Assembly (NCBI GenBank): GCA_049596455.1
Contig: JBMYLP010000001.1
Location: 62,001 to 126,000 of the forward strand
Length of the DNA: 64,000 nucleotides
Reading direction: 5' to 3'
DNA from: UBA7446 sp049596455
Lineage (GTDB): Bacteria > Bacteroidota > Bacteroidia > Flavobacteriales > Flavobacteriaceae
Shown: positions 43,691-52,494 of the stretch, in pieces
Layout: every line of letters begins with the position of its first letter
Position numbering within the stretch: the stretch's first letter is position 1
Position numbers and translations under genes: made by a program
The notes under the pieces: model-generated
Told to the model about the DNA's origin: nothing
The model's input: the letters and a program-made list of their open reading frames with translations, nothing else
Databases searched by the model: none

Positions 43691-43718
43691 TTTGTAAACA
43701 GGTTAAGGTTTACATTTG
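43691..43718 (+). promoter_or_regulatory. Promoter of the M14 peptidase (TTTG-N16-TACATTTG)
   Basis: TTTG at 43691-43694 and TACATTTG at 43711-43718, 6 nt before ATG 43725. The -33/-7 pair is a perfect consensus with a 16-nt spacer. Confidence 0.7.
43693..43714. promoter_or_regulatory. Inverted repeat within the M14 peptidase promoter
   Basis: TGTAAAC - 8 nt - GTTTACA, two 7-nt arms lying exactly across the -33 to -7 spacer, a typical place for a repressor operator. The arms share TTTGTAA with the repeat at 43475-43500. Confidence 0.5.
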
Positions 43719-43724
43719 CAAACA

Positions 43725-44816
43725 ATGAATGCGTTTTTATCCATACAGCCATTACTTAAATCACAGGACGTTACAGGGCGTTATGTTCACGTTGAAACGA
43801 TTTCTTCATTACTAACAACATTTGGTGCTGTCCAAATTGGAGAAAGCGTTGATAAACGACCTATTCATGCCATTAATATGGGAAATGGCCCTATAAAAAT
43901 TTTGATGTGGTCTCAGATGCACGGCAACGAATCGACCGCTACCAAAGGGCTTTTTGATGCACTTTCTTACTTAGCGCAACAACCATCGCTTTTAAAGCCG
44001 TTTACGCTTAAGATAATACCAATGCTTAACCCAGATGGCGCAGCGGCTTACACACGGGTAAATGCCAACGATATTGACCTTAATAGAGATGCGCTAAATC
44101 AAACCCAACCCGAATCAAGATTGCTTGTGGAAACCTTCCATGCATTTAAGCCTCATTATTGTTTTAATCTGCATGACCAGCGAACTATTTTTGGTGTAAA
44201 CAATTCCCCGTGTATGCTGTCCTTTCTTGCTCCTGCTGCAGATAAGGACAAAACCATCACTCCTGCAAGGGAAAGCGCTATGGGCGTTATTGGGTATATT
44301 CAAAAGGCGTTACAACCACATATCCCAAACCAAGTAGGGCGTTATGATGATAGTTTTAATCCAAACTGTATGGGGGACTTTTTCACTAGCAAGGGAACCC
44401 CAACGCTTTTGTTTGAAGCAGGGCAAGTGGGGCAGGACTATGCACGAGTGGATACCCGCAAATGGTTTGCTTTTTCAGTGATAGAAGCCCTAAAGTGCAT
44501 TGCTGGTGACTTACAAATGCCAAACAGTTACGCTAATATCCCTGAAGTGGAGAAATCTTTTGTTGATGTTTTAATTCTGAATCTAGGGCATGAGGGTAAA
44601 GTAATTGATGTAGCCTTACAGTATGTGGAGGTGTTAAAAGACGAGCAGATACATTTTGTGCCTATCGTTCACAAAATGGGCAAGTTAGACTCATTGCAAG
44701 GGCATAAAAAGCTAGATGTTTCAACCCAAAAATTTACATATTTGAATAAAATATCAGAAGGTTCAAATGCAGTTTGGTTGGCAGATTTGTTAAATTTAAC
44801 ACAATATTCACATTAA
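43725..44816 (+). CDS. M14-family zinc carboxypeptidase
   Basis: A 363-residue metallopeptidase of family M14. The zinc motif is MHGNESTATKGLFD (H-x-x-E), followed by IIPMLNPDGAAAYTRVNANDIDLNRD (substrate Arg/Asn region) and the third ligand HDQRTIFG; the catalytic Glu is in TLLFEAGQVGQ. No signal peptide is seen, so it is cytoplasmic or leaderless. ATG 43725 is chosen because the promoter box ends 6 nt before it; a TTG codon 9 nt upstream is in frame. Regulation by the divergent XRE gene is likely. The substrate is unknown. Confidence 0.9.
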   Translation: MNAFLSIQPLLKSQDVTGRYVHVETISSLLTTFGAVQIGESVDKRPIHAINMGNGPIKILMWSQMHGNESTATKGLFDALSYLAQQPSLLKPFTLKIIPMLNPDGAAAYTRVNANDIDLNRDALNQTQPESRLLVETFHAFKPHYCFNLHDQRTIFGVNNSPCMLSFLAPAADKDKTITPARESAMGVIGYIQKALQPHIPNQVGRYDDSFNPNCMGDFFTSKGTPTLLFEAGQVGQDYARVDTRKWFAFSVIEALKCIAGDLQMPNSYANIPEVEKSFVDVLILNLGHEGKVIDVALQYVEVLKDEQIHFVPIVHKMGKLDSLQGHKKLDVSTQKFTYLNKISEGSNAVWLADLLNLTQYSH

Positions 44817-44877
44817 AATTTGACTTTTAACACATAATATTCAACGATTTTTTGTTTTCTTTGCAAAAAATTAAATT

Positions 44878-45357
44878 ATGACAAAATTTAAATTAGATGA
44901 TATTGATCATCAAATTCTAGATATTCTTATCGATAACATGCGTACCCCTTTTACGGATATCGCAAAACGTTTATTAATATCAGCGGGAACCGTTCACGTT
45001 CGTGTTCGTAAAATGGAAGAGGCTGGAATCATTAAAGGATCATCACTTGCATTAGACTACACCAAAATGGGGTATTCTTTTATTGCCTATGTGGGAATTT
45101 ATCTTGAAAAAACACATCAAACAAAATATGTGCTGGAACGACTACGTGAAATTCCTTATGTAACTGTTGCGCACATCACAACGGGCAAGTTTAACATTTA
45201 CTGTAAGTTACGTGCAAAATCTACAGAACATGCCAAAGAGATTATCTTTAAAATAGATGATATAGACGGCATCTTACGGACCGAAACGATGATTTCTCTA
45301 GAGGAAAGTATCAACGATAAAAAACGATTAATGCACACCATTTTTAACGACTTATAA
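44878..45357 (+). CDS. Lrp/AsnC-family transcriptional regulator
   Basis: A 159-residue regulator with an N-terminal winged HTH (DIDHQILDILIDNMRTPFTDIAKRLLISAGTVHVRVRKMEEAGII) and a C-terminal RAM ligand-binding domain (IAYVGIYLEKTHQTKYVLERLREIPYVTVAHITTGKFNIYCKLRAKS). It binds amino acids or similar small effectors. The close ppc gene 8 nt downstream makes them a likely operon, suggesting control of anaplerotic flux. Confidence 0.93.
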   Translation: MTKFKLDDIDHQILDILIDNMRTPFTDIAKRLLISAGTVHVRVRKMEEAGIIKGSSLALDYTKMGYSFIAYVGIYLEKTHQTKYVLERLREIPYVTVAHITTGKFNIYCKLRAKSTEHAKEIIFKIDDIDGILRTETMISLEESINDKKRLMHTIFNDL

Positions 45358-45365
45358 AATAACTT

Positions 45366-47939
45366 GTGAATTCACGCACCAAATTAGAACGCTTTGAACA
45401 TAGTGTTCTCTCGAAATTCAAGCTTTACGATAGTATATTTTCAACATTACCCTATTCTAAGATTACCAATACTGCAACACTATTGCCGCTTTTTGCGTCA
45501 AGTTGTGCCGAAGGTTACGACCAGGAGCATGATCCCAAAACCATTGTTGAAGGGTTTTTTGAGCGCTATTTTCCTGATTTTAGCAAGACGCAGCAAATAG
45601 ATTTGCTGTTTCGTTTTATTCAGTTTATAGAGCGGCGTGTGGTGCTTTTTGACGCTGTTGAAGATGCTGCGTTTAGTCGTATCAATAACATGAGTGGAAT
45701 TGGCACGCTCAGAAACCTAAAAGAAGAGGCGCAGTCAAAGCAAAAAACTACAGAACTAAAGCAGCTTTTGCAAGAGATTAATGTGCGTCCAGTGCTCACA
45801 GCACATCCTACGCAATTTTACCCTGGCTCGGTGTTGGGGATTATCACCGATTTGGGGAAAAGCATCCAAAGCAACGACTTGCAAGAAATTAAGTTATTGC
45901 TTGCTCAGTTGGGAAGAACACCATTTTTTAAGAAGAAAAAACCCACACCCTTAGATGAAGCACGAAGTCTAATTTGGTATTTAAGCAATGTTTTTTATCC
46001 TGCCATTGGTGAGATTCAAGCCTATGTTCAACGCCATATTTTTCAAGACGAAGCGTTGTCAAGCGAAACCGTAAAGCTTGGATTTTGGCCCGGTGGTGAT
46101 CGAGATGGTAACCCGTTTGTTACCACTGAAATTACACGAAAAACGGCGCAGCTTTTGCGAAGTAGCGTGATTCGCAACTATTACCGTGATATTCGTAAAC
46201 TACGTAGAAGATTGACCTTTGCAGGTGTTGAAGAGGCCGTATTAAGCGTTGAGAAAAAGTTGTATAACAGTATTTTCAGGCTCGAAAAAGCACCTGAAAT
46301 TTCATTGGCTGAGCTTAAGGCAGAACTAAATACCATCCTAACAAAAGTTGAGGAAGATTATCACGGACTTTTTAGTAATGAATTACGCGATTTTATTGCC
46401 AAAGTAAACGTGTTTGGATATCACTTTGCAAGTCTTGACATCCGTCAAGATTCAAGAGTGCACCACGATGCTTTTTTGACCTTATTAGAGCAAACGAATA
46501 AAACTGGCATCACAGATGTATCGTTTGATTACAAAAATGCTTCTGAAGCGGAGCGTATTAGTTTTTTGACCTCTTTAACAGGAGATGTTGACCCTGATTC
46601 ATTTGAAGACGAAACCGTTCGAAAAGCGTTAGGTTCTATTCGCGCGATGAAAGAAATTCAGCAAACAAATGGCGAAGCAGGAAGTAATAGATACATCATT
46701 AGTAACAACCAAACCGCGCAAAACATTTTTGAGGTTTTTGCCATGATTCGTCTGAGTGATTGGGAAACTCCTTCGGTTGATGTAGTGCCATTGTTTGAAA
46801 CCATACCAGATTTAAAAATTGCCTTAGAGGTAATGGATAAGGTGTATTCAAATCCTGTTTACAGAGAACATTTGGCTCATCGTGGAAACAAACAAACCAT
46901 TATGCTTGGATTCTCTGACGGTACCAAAGACGGAGGGTATTTGATGGCAAACTGGAGCATTTTTAAAGCCAAAGAAGAGCTTACTGCTATTTCGCGCAAG
47001 CATGGCATTAGGGTAGCCTTCTTTGACGGGCGTGGAGGACCACCAGCACGTGGCGGCGGGAATACGCATCAATTTTATGCCTCTATGGGCTCAAGTGTTG
47101 AGGCTGATGAAATCCAATTAACCGTTCAGGGGCAAACCATTAGCTCCAACTTTGGAACCTTTGATTCGTGCCGATATAATTTAGAGCAATTACTCAGTTC
47201 GGGTATTTCTAACCGATTGTTTGCAGACAAAACCATTGACTTGGACGAAGAGGACAGAGCCACAATGACCAAATTGGCAGAAATCAGTTACGATACCTAT
47301 AAAGATTTTAAAGCGCATCCAAAGTTTTTACCTTATTTGGAGCATATGAGTACGTTGCAGTACTATGCTAAAACTAATATTGGGTCAAGGCCTTCAAAGC
47401 GTAAATCAAGCAAATCGTTGGATTTTTCTGCTTTGCGTGCAATACCATTTGTAGGAAGCTGGAGCCAGTTAAAGCAAAATGTACCTGGTTTTTATGGGGT
47501 TGGTACGGCTTTGGAATCTTTGGATAAAGCAGGGGAGTTTGATAAGGCATTGAAGTTGTACAAAAACAACGCATTTTTCAGGGCGCTTATTTCAAATTCC
47601 ATGATGAGTTTACAGAAATCTTTCTTTAAACTCACGGCATACATGGAAAATGACCCAGAGTATGGTGCGTTTTGGAAATTGATTTACGAAGAGTTCCTTC
47701 GTTCTAAAAAGTATATTTTGATGCTTACCGGAATGGAAAATTTAATGCAAGATCAACCTGCAGGAAAAGCATCCATCAAAATTCGTGAGGAGATTGTACA
47801 GCCACTGTTAACTATCCAGCAGTATGCTTTGCTTCATATTCAACAAAATAAGTTGGATGAAGCAGCGCGCGAAGTCATGGAAAAGATGGTTACGCGCTCG
47901 TTGTTTGGAAACATCAATGCGAGTAGAAACTCGGCTTAA
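45366..47939 (+). CDS. ppc: Phosphoenolpyruvate carboxylase (divergent Bacteroidota type)
   Basis: The anaplerotic carboxylation of PEP to oxaloacetate. The 857 residues have the catalytic His loop VRPVLTAHPTQF, WPGGDRDGNPFV, FHFASLDIRQDS-like (YHFASLDIRQDS) and GFSDGTKDGGYL. The glycine-rich loop reads FFDGRGGPPARGGGNTHQFYASM where typical enzymes have FHGRGGSxGRGG, so the His of that loop is Asp here, and the C-terminus is ASRNSA rather than RNTG. I take GTG 45366: the in-frame TAA lies 4 nt earlier and there is no ATG. Its 3' end overlaps aroB tail to tail by 4 nt. Confidence 0.93.
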   Translation: MNSRTKLERFEHSVLSKFKLYDSIFSTLPYSKITNTATLLPLFASSCAEGYDQEHDPKTIVEGFFERYFPDFSKTQQIDLLFRFIQFIERRVVLFDAVEDAAFSRINNMSGIGTLRNLKEEAQSKQKTTELKQLLQEINVRPVLTAHPTQFYPGSVLGIITDLGKSIQSNDLQEIKLLLAQLGRTPFFKKKKPTPLDEARSLIWYLSNVFYPAIGEIQAYVQRHIFQDEALSSETVKLGFWPGGDRDGNPFVTTEITRKTAQLLRSSVIRNYYRDIRKLRRRLTFAGVEEAVLSVEKKLYNSIFRLEKAPEISLAELKAELNTILTKVEEDYHGLFSNELRDFIAKVNVFGYHFASLDIRQDSRVHHDAFLTLLEQTNKTGITDVSFDYKNASEAERISFLTSLTGDVDPDSFEDETVRKALGSIRAMKEIQQTNGEAGSNRYIISNNQTAQNIFEVFAMIRLSDWETPSVDVVPLFETIPDLKIALEVMDKVYSNPVYREHLAHRGNKQTIMLGFSDGTKDGGYLMANWSIFKAKEELTAISRKHGIRVAFFDGRGGPPARGGGNTHQFYASMGSSVEADEIQLTVQGQTISSNFGTFDSCRYNLEQLLSSGISNRLFADKTIDLDEEDRATMTKLAEISYDTYKDFKAHPKFLPYLEHMSTLQYYAKTNIGSRPSKRKSSKSLDFSALRAIPFVGSWSQLKQNVPGFYGVGTALESLDKAGEFDKALKLYKNNAFFRALISNSMMSLQKSFFKLTAYMENDPEYGAFWKLIYEEFLRSKKYILMLTGMENLMQDQPAGKASIKIREEIVQPLLTIQQYALLHIQQNKLDEAAREVMEKMVTRSLFGNINASRNSA

Positions 47940-48988
47940 GCTGCGTAAAACTCAAAAGATTTTCGAATAAGCTCGTTTGAAACCGATTGGTTCCAAACGG
48001 GCTTTCCTATTTTTTCTAGCAATACAAAAAGTACGTTTCCGTGTTCATTTTTCTTATCATGGGTGAGCATTGAAATGACCTCATCAATGGTATTATCGTC
48101 AAACGATACAGGAGGATAAATTTTCCCAAATACAGCTTTGATGCGGTGGGCATCATCTAATGGCAAGCCTGTAAGTTCTGCAGATAAAAACCCTTCTAGC
48201 ACCATGCCAATGGCAATAGCTTCGCCGTGTAGTAGTCTGTTTTTTGTCGGTGAAACCAAAAAATGCGATTCAATTGCATGTCCTAAAGTGTGCCCAAAAT
48301 TTAGAATTTTACGCAGTCCGTGTTCATATGGGTCTTCGCTAACCACTTTTGCTTTTACGCCAACAGAATGGTATATGTGAGGTAATATATCCTCTCTACC
48401 CAAAAATGAACTCAGCGTATTAAAATACGCCGGCTCTTGAATGAGTCCATGCTTTAGCATTTCGGCGTAGCCGCTGCGGTATTCATTTTCAGTAAGGGTT
48501 GCTAAAAAATTGGTATCTACCAAAACCATTTTTGGCTCTTCAATAACCCCCACCTGATTTTTAAGGGGTCCTAAATCTATCCCTGTTTTTCCACCTACAG
48601 AAGCATCAACCATTGCCAATAACGATGTTGGGATATTGATAAAATCAATACCGCGCTTAAACGTGCAGGCTACAAAACCGCCCAAATCAGTAACCACGCC
48701 ACCGCCCAAATTGATAAGCAGACTTTTACGATCTGCGCCTAGCTCAGACAAGTTTTCCCAAAGCGAAACACAAGTAGTGATATGTTTGTGTTCCTCGCCA
48801 GCGGGCATGTGTAGCTCAGTAAATTTGAAGGTTGCGTGTTGCTTGAATACAGGGAGGCAATGCGCTTGTGTGTTTGTATCTGTTAATACAAAAATAGTGG
48901 AGTAGTGGTGCGTAGTTACCCACGTATTAAGTGCATTCCAACTGTCTGCTCCAAAAATAACTTCGCTATGTTTTGTTTGTATTTTCAT
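47936..48988 (-). CDS. aroB: 3-Dehydroquinate synthase
   Basis: The second step of the shikimate pathway: DAHP to 3-dehydroquinate, NAD- and zinc-dependent. The 350 residues have NAD-binding and active-site blocks GGGVVTDLGGFVACTFKRGIDFINIPTSLLAMVDASVGGKTGIDL and the metal ligands in GYAEMLKHGLIQE, LNFGHTLGHAIESH and LLHGEAIAIGM. Single gene with its promoter in the 78-nt divergent gap to proline dehydrogenase. Confidence 0.97.
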   Translation of the reverse strand: MKIQTKHSEVIFGADSWNALNTWVTTHHYSTIFVLTDTNTQAHCLPVFKQHATFKFTELHMPAGEEHKHITTCVSLWENLSELGADRKSLLINLGGGVVTDLGGFVACTFKRGIDFINIPTSLLAMVDASVGGKTGIDLGPLKNQVGVIEEPKMVLVDTNFLATLTENEYRSGYAEMLKHGLIQEPAYFNTLSSFLGREDILPHIYHSVGVKAKVVSEDPYEHGLRKILNFGHTLGHAIESHFLVSPTKNRLLHGEAIAIGMVLEGFLSAELTGLPLDDAHRIKAVFGKIYPPVSFDDNTIDEVISMLTHDKKNEHGNVLFVLLEKIGKPVWNQSVSNELIRKSFEFYAA

Positions 48989-49027
48989 CAGCGATAGCGA
49001 AAGTACTGCTTTTGTTGTTTATTTTCC

Positions 49028-49035
49028 TAATTTTG
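49028..49035 (+). promoter_or_regulatory. -7 box TAATTTTG of proline dehydrogenase
   Basis: A perfect TAnnTTTG match 31 nt before the TTG start, in the divergent gap to aroB. Confidence 0.5.
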
Positions 49036-49066
49036 AATATGTAAACCCAAATTAAACTACAGGAAT

Positions 49067-50221
49067 TTGACAGATATAAATTCATCTTATCCGCACAAAT
49101 CTTCACGGGAATTACGTGCCTCACTGCTTTTATTTCAGTTACTATCCTATCCTATTTTAGTCCGCATGGCATTATTTGCATGGCAAATTTTTCGGTTTTT
49201 TCGTCTTCCGGTTGCACCATTTGTTCGCTTTACAGGCTATTATCAATTTTGCGCGGGTAAAGATGTTGCCTCTTCTGCTGCGGTTACTTCTAAAATGGCA
49301 GTATTTGGGGTAAAAAGCGTCTTAGACTATGCCAATGAACACGCTACTAACGAAACGGATTTCGAGGATAATACAGCGGTAATCTTACAAACAATAGGTG
49401 CAGCAGCACAAAATGACACCTATCCCTTTGCGGTGCTTAAACCCACGGCTCTCGGTGCGTTTTCGCTTTTTGAAAAGAGGGCAAATGGTATTGCACTAAC
49501 TAATTTGGAAGTAGCTGCTTGGGAACGCACAAAAAACCGCCTTGAAGAATGTGCAAAACTGGCAGCCGCTTCTGGAATTGTATTAATGATAGATGCCGAA
49601 GAAAGTTGGATTCAGCCTGGTGTGGATGCATTGGTACTTCCGCTGATGAAAACGTACAACCAAAAAAGGGTAGTGGTTGCCATCACATTACAACTTTATC
49701 TTAAAGGTACCTTTGACAGATATAAACGCCTTAGCGCCGAAGCAAAAGATTATTTTTTGGGGGTAAAACTGGTACGAGGGGCTTATATGGAGAAAGAACG
49801 TCAACGTGCGGAAACACTCGGCATTCCTTCGCCTGTTTGCGATACAAAAGCCCAAACGGATACGCAATACCGCCAAGCGTTGGAATTAGCCTTAGAAAAA
49901 TTAAGTCGGAACTTGTGTATCGTCGCAACTCACAACGAATCTGACATTGATTGGGTCGTACAAGCATGCAAACAAAGAAATATCCCACAGAACCATAAAA
50001 ATTTATGGTTTAGTCAGCTCTACGGCATGCGGGATTATATTTCCTTTGATTTGGCTGCACAAAGAGCAAATGTGTTTAAATACGTTCCTTTTGGACCGCT
50101 TGCGCAATCCATTCCATATTTGATACGAAGGGCGTTGGAAAACAGTTCCATGAAAGCACAAACTGCCCGAGAACAAACAATGATAAAAAAAGAGTTGCGT
50201 TTAAGAAAAGTTAACGCTTAA
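49067..50221 (+). CDS. Proline dehydrogenase
   Basis: A FAD enzyme oxidising L-proline to pyrroline-5-carboxylate. The 384 residues show the barrel motifs: MIDAEESWIQP, VVAITLQLYLKGTFDRYKRL, GVKLVRGAYMEKERQRAE (substrate-binding Arg), IVATHNESDIDWV and the FAD/product site FKYVPFGPLAQSIPYLIRRALEN. It is a stand-alone PutA-PRODH domain; no P5C dehydrogenase is near. The start must be TTG 49067: an in-frame TGA lies 31 nt upstream and no ATG intervenes. Its end overlaps the DUF4258-like gene tail to tail by 11 nt. Confidence 0.94.
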   Translation: MTDINSSYPHKSSRELRASLLLFQLLSYPILVRMALFAWQIFRFFRLPVAPFVRFTGYYQFCAGKDVASSAAVTSKMAVFGVKSVLDYANEHATNETDFEDNTAVILQTIGAAAQNDTYPFAVLKPTALGAFSLFEKRANGIALTNLEVAAWERTKNRLEECAKLAAASGIVLMIDAEESWIQPGVDALVLPLMKTYNQKRVVVAITLQLYLKGTFDRYKRLSAEAKDYFLGVKLVRGAYMEKERQRAETLGIPSPVCDTKAQTDTQYRQALELALEKLSRNLCIVATHNESDIDWVVQACKQRNIPQNHKNLWFSQLYGMRDYISFDLAAQRANVFKYVPFGPLAQSIPYLIRRALENSSMKAQTAREQTMIKKELRLRKVNA

Positions 50222-50534
50222 AATACGCCGTGTTTGTGCAATTTTCTACGGAAAAAGTGTCATCATCTAGTTCCATTACATACACGTTACACGAATCTAC
50301 GCCAATGGTACTATCACTAAAACGCACATCAACGTTTTTAAACCATTGCACGGTGTCCGTTATGGTGTAAAAGTTGTCTTCAAATACCCAGTTTTTTTGT
50401 TGAATATCTTTTTTTACTCTGGCAGAAGGGGAGTAGTTACACTGCGTTCGTTTTCCATTAAAAAAGAAAAACAAGAAAATCAGTCCAACAGAAAAGCCAC
50501 CCAAATAGTAGCCCAATCGTTTTAAAAAACTCAT
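50211..50534 (-). CDS. DUF4258-type membrane-anchored protein
   Basis: A 107-residue protein with an N-terminal anchor (RLGYYLGGFSVGLIFLFFFFNG) and a periplasmic or cytoplasmic domain NYSPSARVKKDI...DSCNVYVMELDDDTFSVENCTNTAYF. The pattern GYYLGGF..GLIFL..FNGKR and the conserved Cys residues (TQCNYSP, VENC) match the flavobacterial DUF4258 group. Its start overlaps the tsaE stop by 4 nt, so it is part of the porX - tsaE unit. The function is unknown. Confidence 0.82.
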   Translation of the reverse strand: MSFLKRLGYYLGGFSVGLIFLFFFFNGKRTQCNYSPSARVKKDIQQKNWVFEDNFYTITDTVQWFKNVDVRFSDSTIGVDSCNVYVMELDDDTFSVENCTNTAYFKR

Positions 50535-50935
50535 ACAAATGTGATTTTACGTGTGGTAGCATCAATGGTTGCAATGCTAATGGTGTGATGTGTTTCTGGT
50601 ATGTAGGCTGTAGCAACTTCGGGCCACTCAATAAAACAATACCCTCCTGAGTACAGGTATTCTTCAAAACCAAACTGTGCCAGTTCTTCAGAATGTTCAA
50701 TACGGTATAAGTCCAAATGATATGCCTTTTCATCTGGAAGCTGCACTTCGTTTGCAATACCAAAAGTTGGACTTGATACTTCGTCTGATGCGCCCAGCGA
50801 GGCAAAAATGGCTTTTACAAGTGTGGTCTTCCCAGCTCCCAAATCGCCTTTTAGCAATATAATTTTATACGAAAAATTTGAGATAAGCTCGGTGGCAAAT
50901 GCTTCAATATTTTCAAGGGTTACCTCTTTTACCAT
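50531..50935 (-). CDS. tsaE: tRNA threonylcarbamoyladenosine biosynthesis ATPase TsaE
   Basis: A member of the TsaBDE complex that installs t6A at position 37 of ANN-decoding tRNAs. The 134 residues hold the Walker A GDLGAGKTTLVKAIFASLG, the strand SSPTFGIANEVQ, the YHLDLYRIE motif and FIEWPE. ATG 50935 is used as the first start after the porX stop (14 nt); a longer frame runs upstream into porX. It lies between porX and the DUF4258-like gene. Confidence 0.95.
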   Translation of the reverse strand: MVKEVTLENIEAFATELISNFSYKIILLKGDLGAGKTTLVKAIFASLGASDEVSSPTFGIANEVQLPDEKAYHLDLYRIEHSEELAQFGFEEYLYSGGYCFIEWPEVATAYIPETHHTISIATIDATTRKITFV

Positions 50936-50949
50936 TTGGCAAAAATACG

Positions 50950-52494
50950 CTACTTGGGAGAAAACACCGCAAAGGGAATACACATCTCCTCCAGTGAAAT
51001 TCCACCGTGTTGGTACGTATTCCTAAAATAGTTTACAAAGTGATGATATCTGTTGGGATAAACTAGATAATAATTGTCTTTAGCAAAGGCAAAAGAGCTA
51101 CTCATGTTGATGCTTGGCAGTCCAATACTTTTGGGGTCTGCAACCATAAATACATGCTTGTCGTCAGTTTTTAGTCTCCTTCCGGTTTTGTATCTGATAT
51201 TAGTGCTAGACTCTCTGTCCCCAATGATTTTGGCAGGTTGTTCTACGTTAATGGTACCGTGATCTGTAGTTATAATAAGCTGATATCCTTTTTGTTGTGC
51301 TGTTTTGATGATGTCCAGAAGCATCGTGTTTTGAAACCAGCTTTTGGTTAGCGATCGGTATGCTTTGTCTGTACTTGCCAACTCTTTAATAACCTCCATT
51401 TCCGTTTTGGAGTGGGAAATCATATCCACAAAATTATAGACCACTACTTTAAGCGACTCGGCATTTTCTGCTTTTAGTGCGTCCAGGAATTTGCTTGCTT
51501 CTTGCGGACGATTGATTTTACTATATGAGTGTGGCGCATTTATGCCCAATCGTTTGAGTTGAGCTGCCAAAAAATCGGCTTCATGCAAGTTTTTTCCACC
51601 TTCATCAGTGTCATTTTTCCACCATTGCGGATGTTGCGCCTCCATTTCTGAAGGGAGTAACCCTGAAAAAAAGGCATTTCGAGCATACTGCGTAGCGGTG
51701 GGTAATAGACTAAAATATTCCGTTTCAGACACCAAATTGTAATGGGGCGAAATGATGGGTAAGATGCTTTTAAATTGATCATACCGAAGGTTGTCAATCA
51801 TAAGCAACAAAGTGGGTTTGGATTCTAATCGAGGGGCTACAAGCTGTTTAAAGGCTTGATGCGAAAAAGGGCGTTCATTTTCTTCAAATAGAAGGGAGGC
51901 ATAGTTTTTTTCAATAAAACGTGAAAACGTCAAATTGGCTTCTGTTTTTTGGTAACGAAATATCTCTTGCAGCTCGGGCGAATCAATGCTGTCTAGTTCC
52001 AATTCCCAAAAGAGAATTTTTTGATACAATTCACACCAATCGTCTAATGATTGTGTTTGCATAAGCAAACCGTTAAGCTCTTGAAAAGAACGCTGATAAC
52101 TGGCTATGGTTTTTTCGGTTACCAACTTTGTGGCATCTAAGTTTTTTTTAAGCGATAGCAGTATCTGATTTGGATTAACAGGTTTTATCAGATAATCGGC
52201 AATTTTAGCACCAATTGCTTCTTCCATAATGTTTTCTTCTTCGCTTTTGGTAATCATGATAATGGGAAGCGAAGGCTTGAGTTGCTTGAGTTCGTCTAAA
52301 ACCTCCAACCCTGTCAAGCCAGGCATGTTTTCGTCCAAAAGCACCACATCAAAATGCTGTTCTTTTACCAATGCAATGGCATCTTGACCACTATGCGCCT
52401 TGGACACATTATAGCCCTTTTGCGAAAGGAAAAGAATGTGGGCCTGAAGTAAATCTATTTCGTCGTCAATCCATAAAAGTTCAATCGGCTGCAT
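50950..52494 (-). CDS. porX: PorX-type response regulator with PglZ domain
   Basis: A 514-residue protein with an N-terminal receiver domain (acidic pair D10-D11, phospho-acceptor D54 in VVLLDENMPG, Lys in MITKSEE) and a C-terminal PglZ/alkaline-phosphatase-like domain (LLMIDNLRYDQF, LPTATQYARNAFFSG, VVYNFVDMISHSK, IITTDHGTINV, TYQHGGISLEEMCIPF). This is the domain order of PorX, the response regulator that controls the type IX secretion system with PorY. The ATG at 52494 gives the family start (MQPIELLWIDDE); the frame is open further upstream. Its ATG directly abuts a plus-strand ATG at 52495. Confidence 0.93.
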   Translation of the reverse strand: MQPIELLWIDDEIDLLQAHILFLSQKGYNVSKAHSGQDAIALVKEQHFDVVLLDENMPGLTGLEVLDELKQLKPSLPIIMITKSEEENIMEEAIGAKIADYLIKPVNPNQILLSLKKNLDATKLVTEKTIASYQRSFQELNGLLMQTQSLDDWCELYQKILFWELELDSIDSPELQEIFRYQKTEANLTFSRFIEKNYASLLFEENERPFSHQAFKQLVAPRLESKPTLLLMIDNLRYDQFKSILPIISPHYNLVSETEYFSLLPTATQYARNAFFSGLLPSEMEAQHPQWWKNDTDEGGKNLHEADFLAAQLKRLGINAPHSYSKINRPQEASKFLDALKAENAESLKVVVYNFVDMISHSKTEMEVIKELASTDKAYRSLTKSWFQNTMLLDIIKTAQQKGYQLIITTDHGTINVEQPAKIIGDRESSTNIRYKTGRRLKTDDKHVFMVADPKSIGLPSINMSSSFAFAKDNYYLVYPNRYHHFVNYFRNTYQHGGISLEEMCIPFAVFSPK

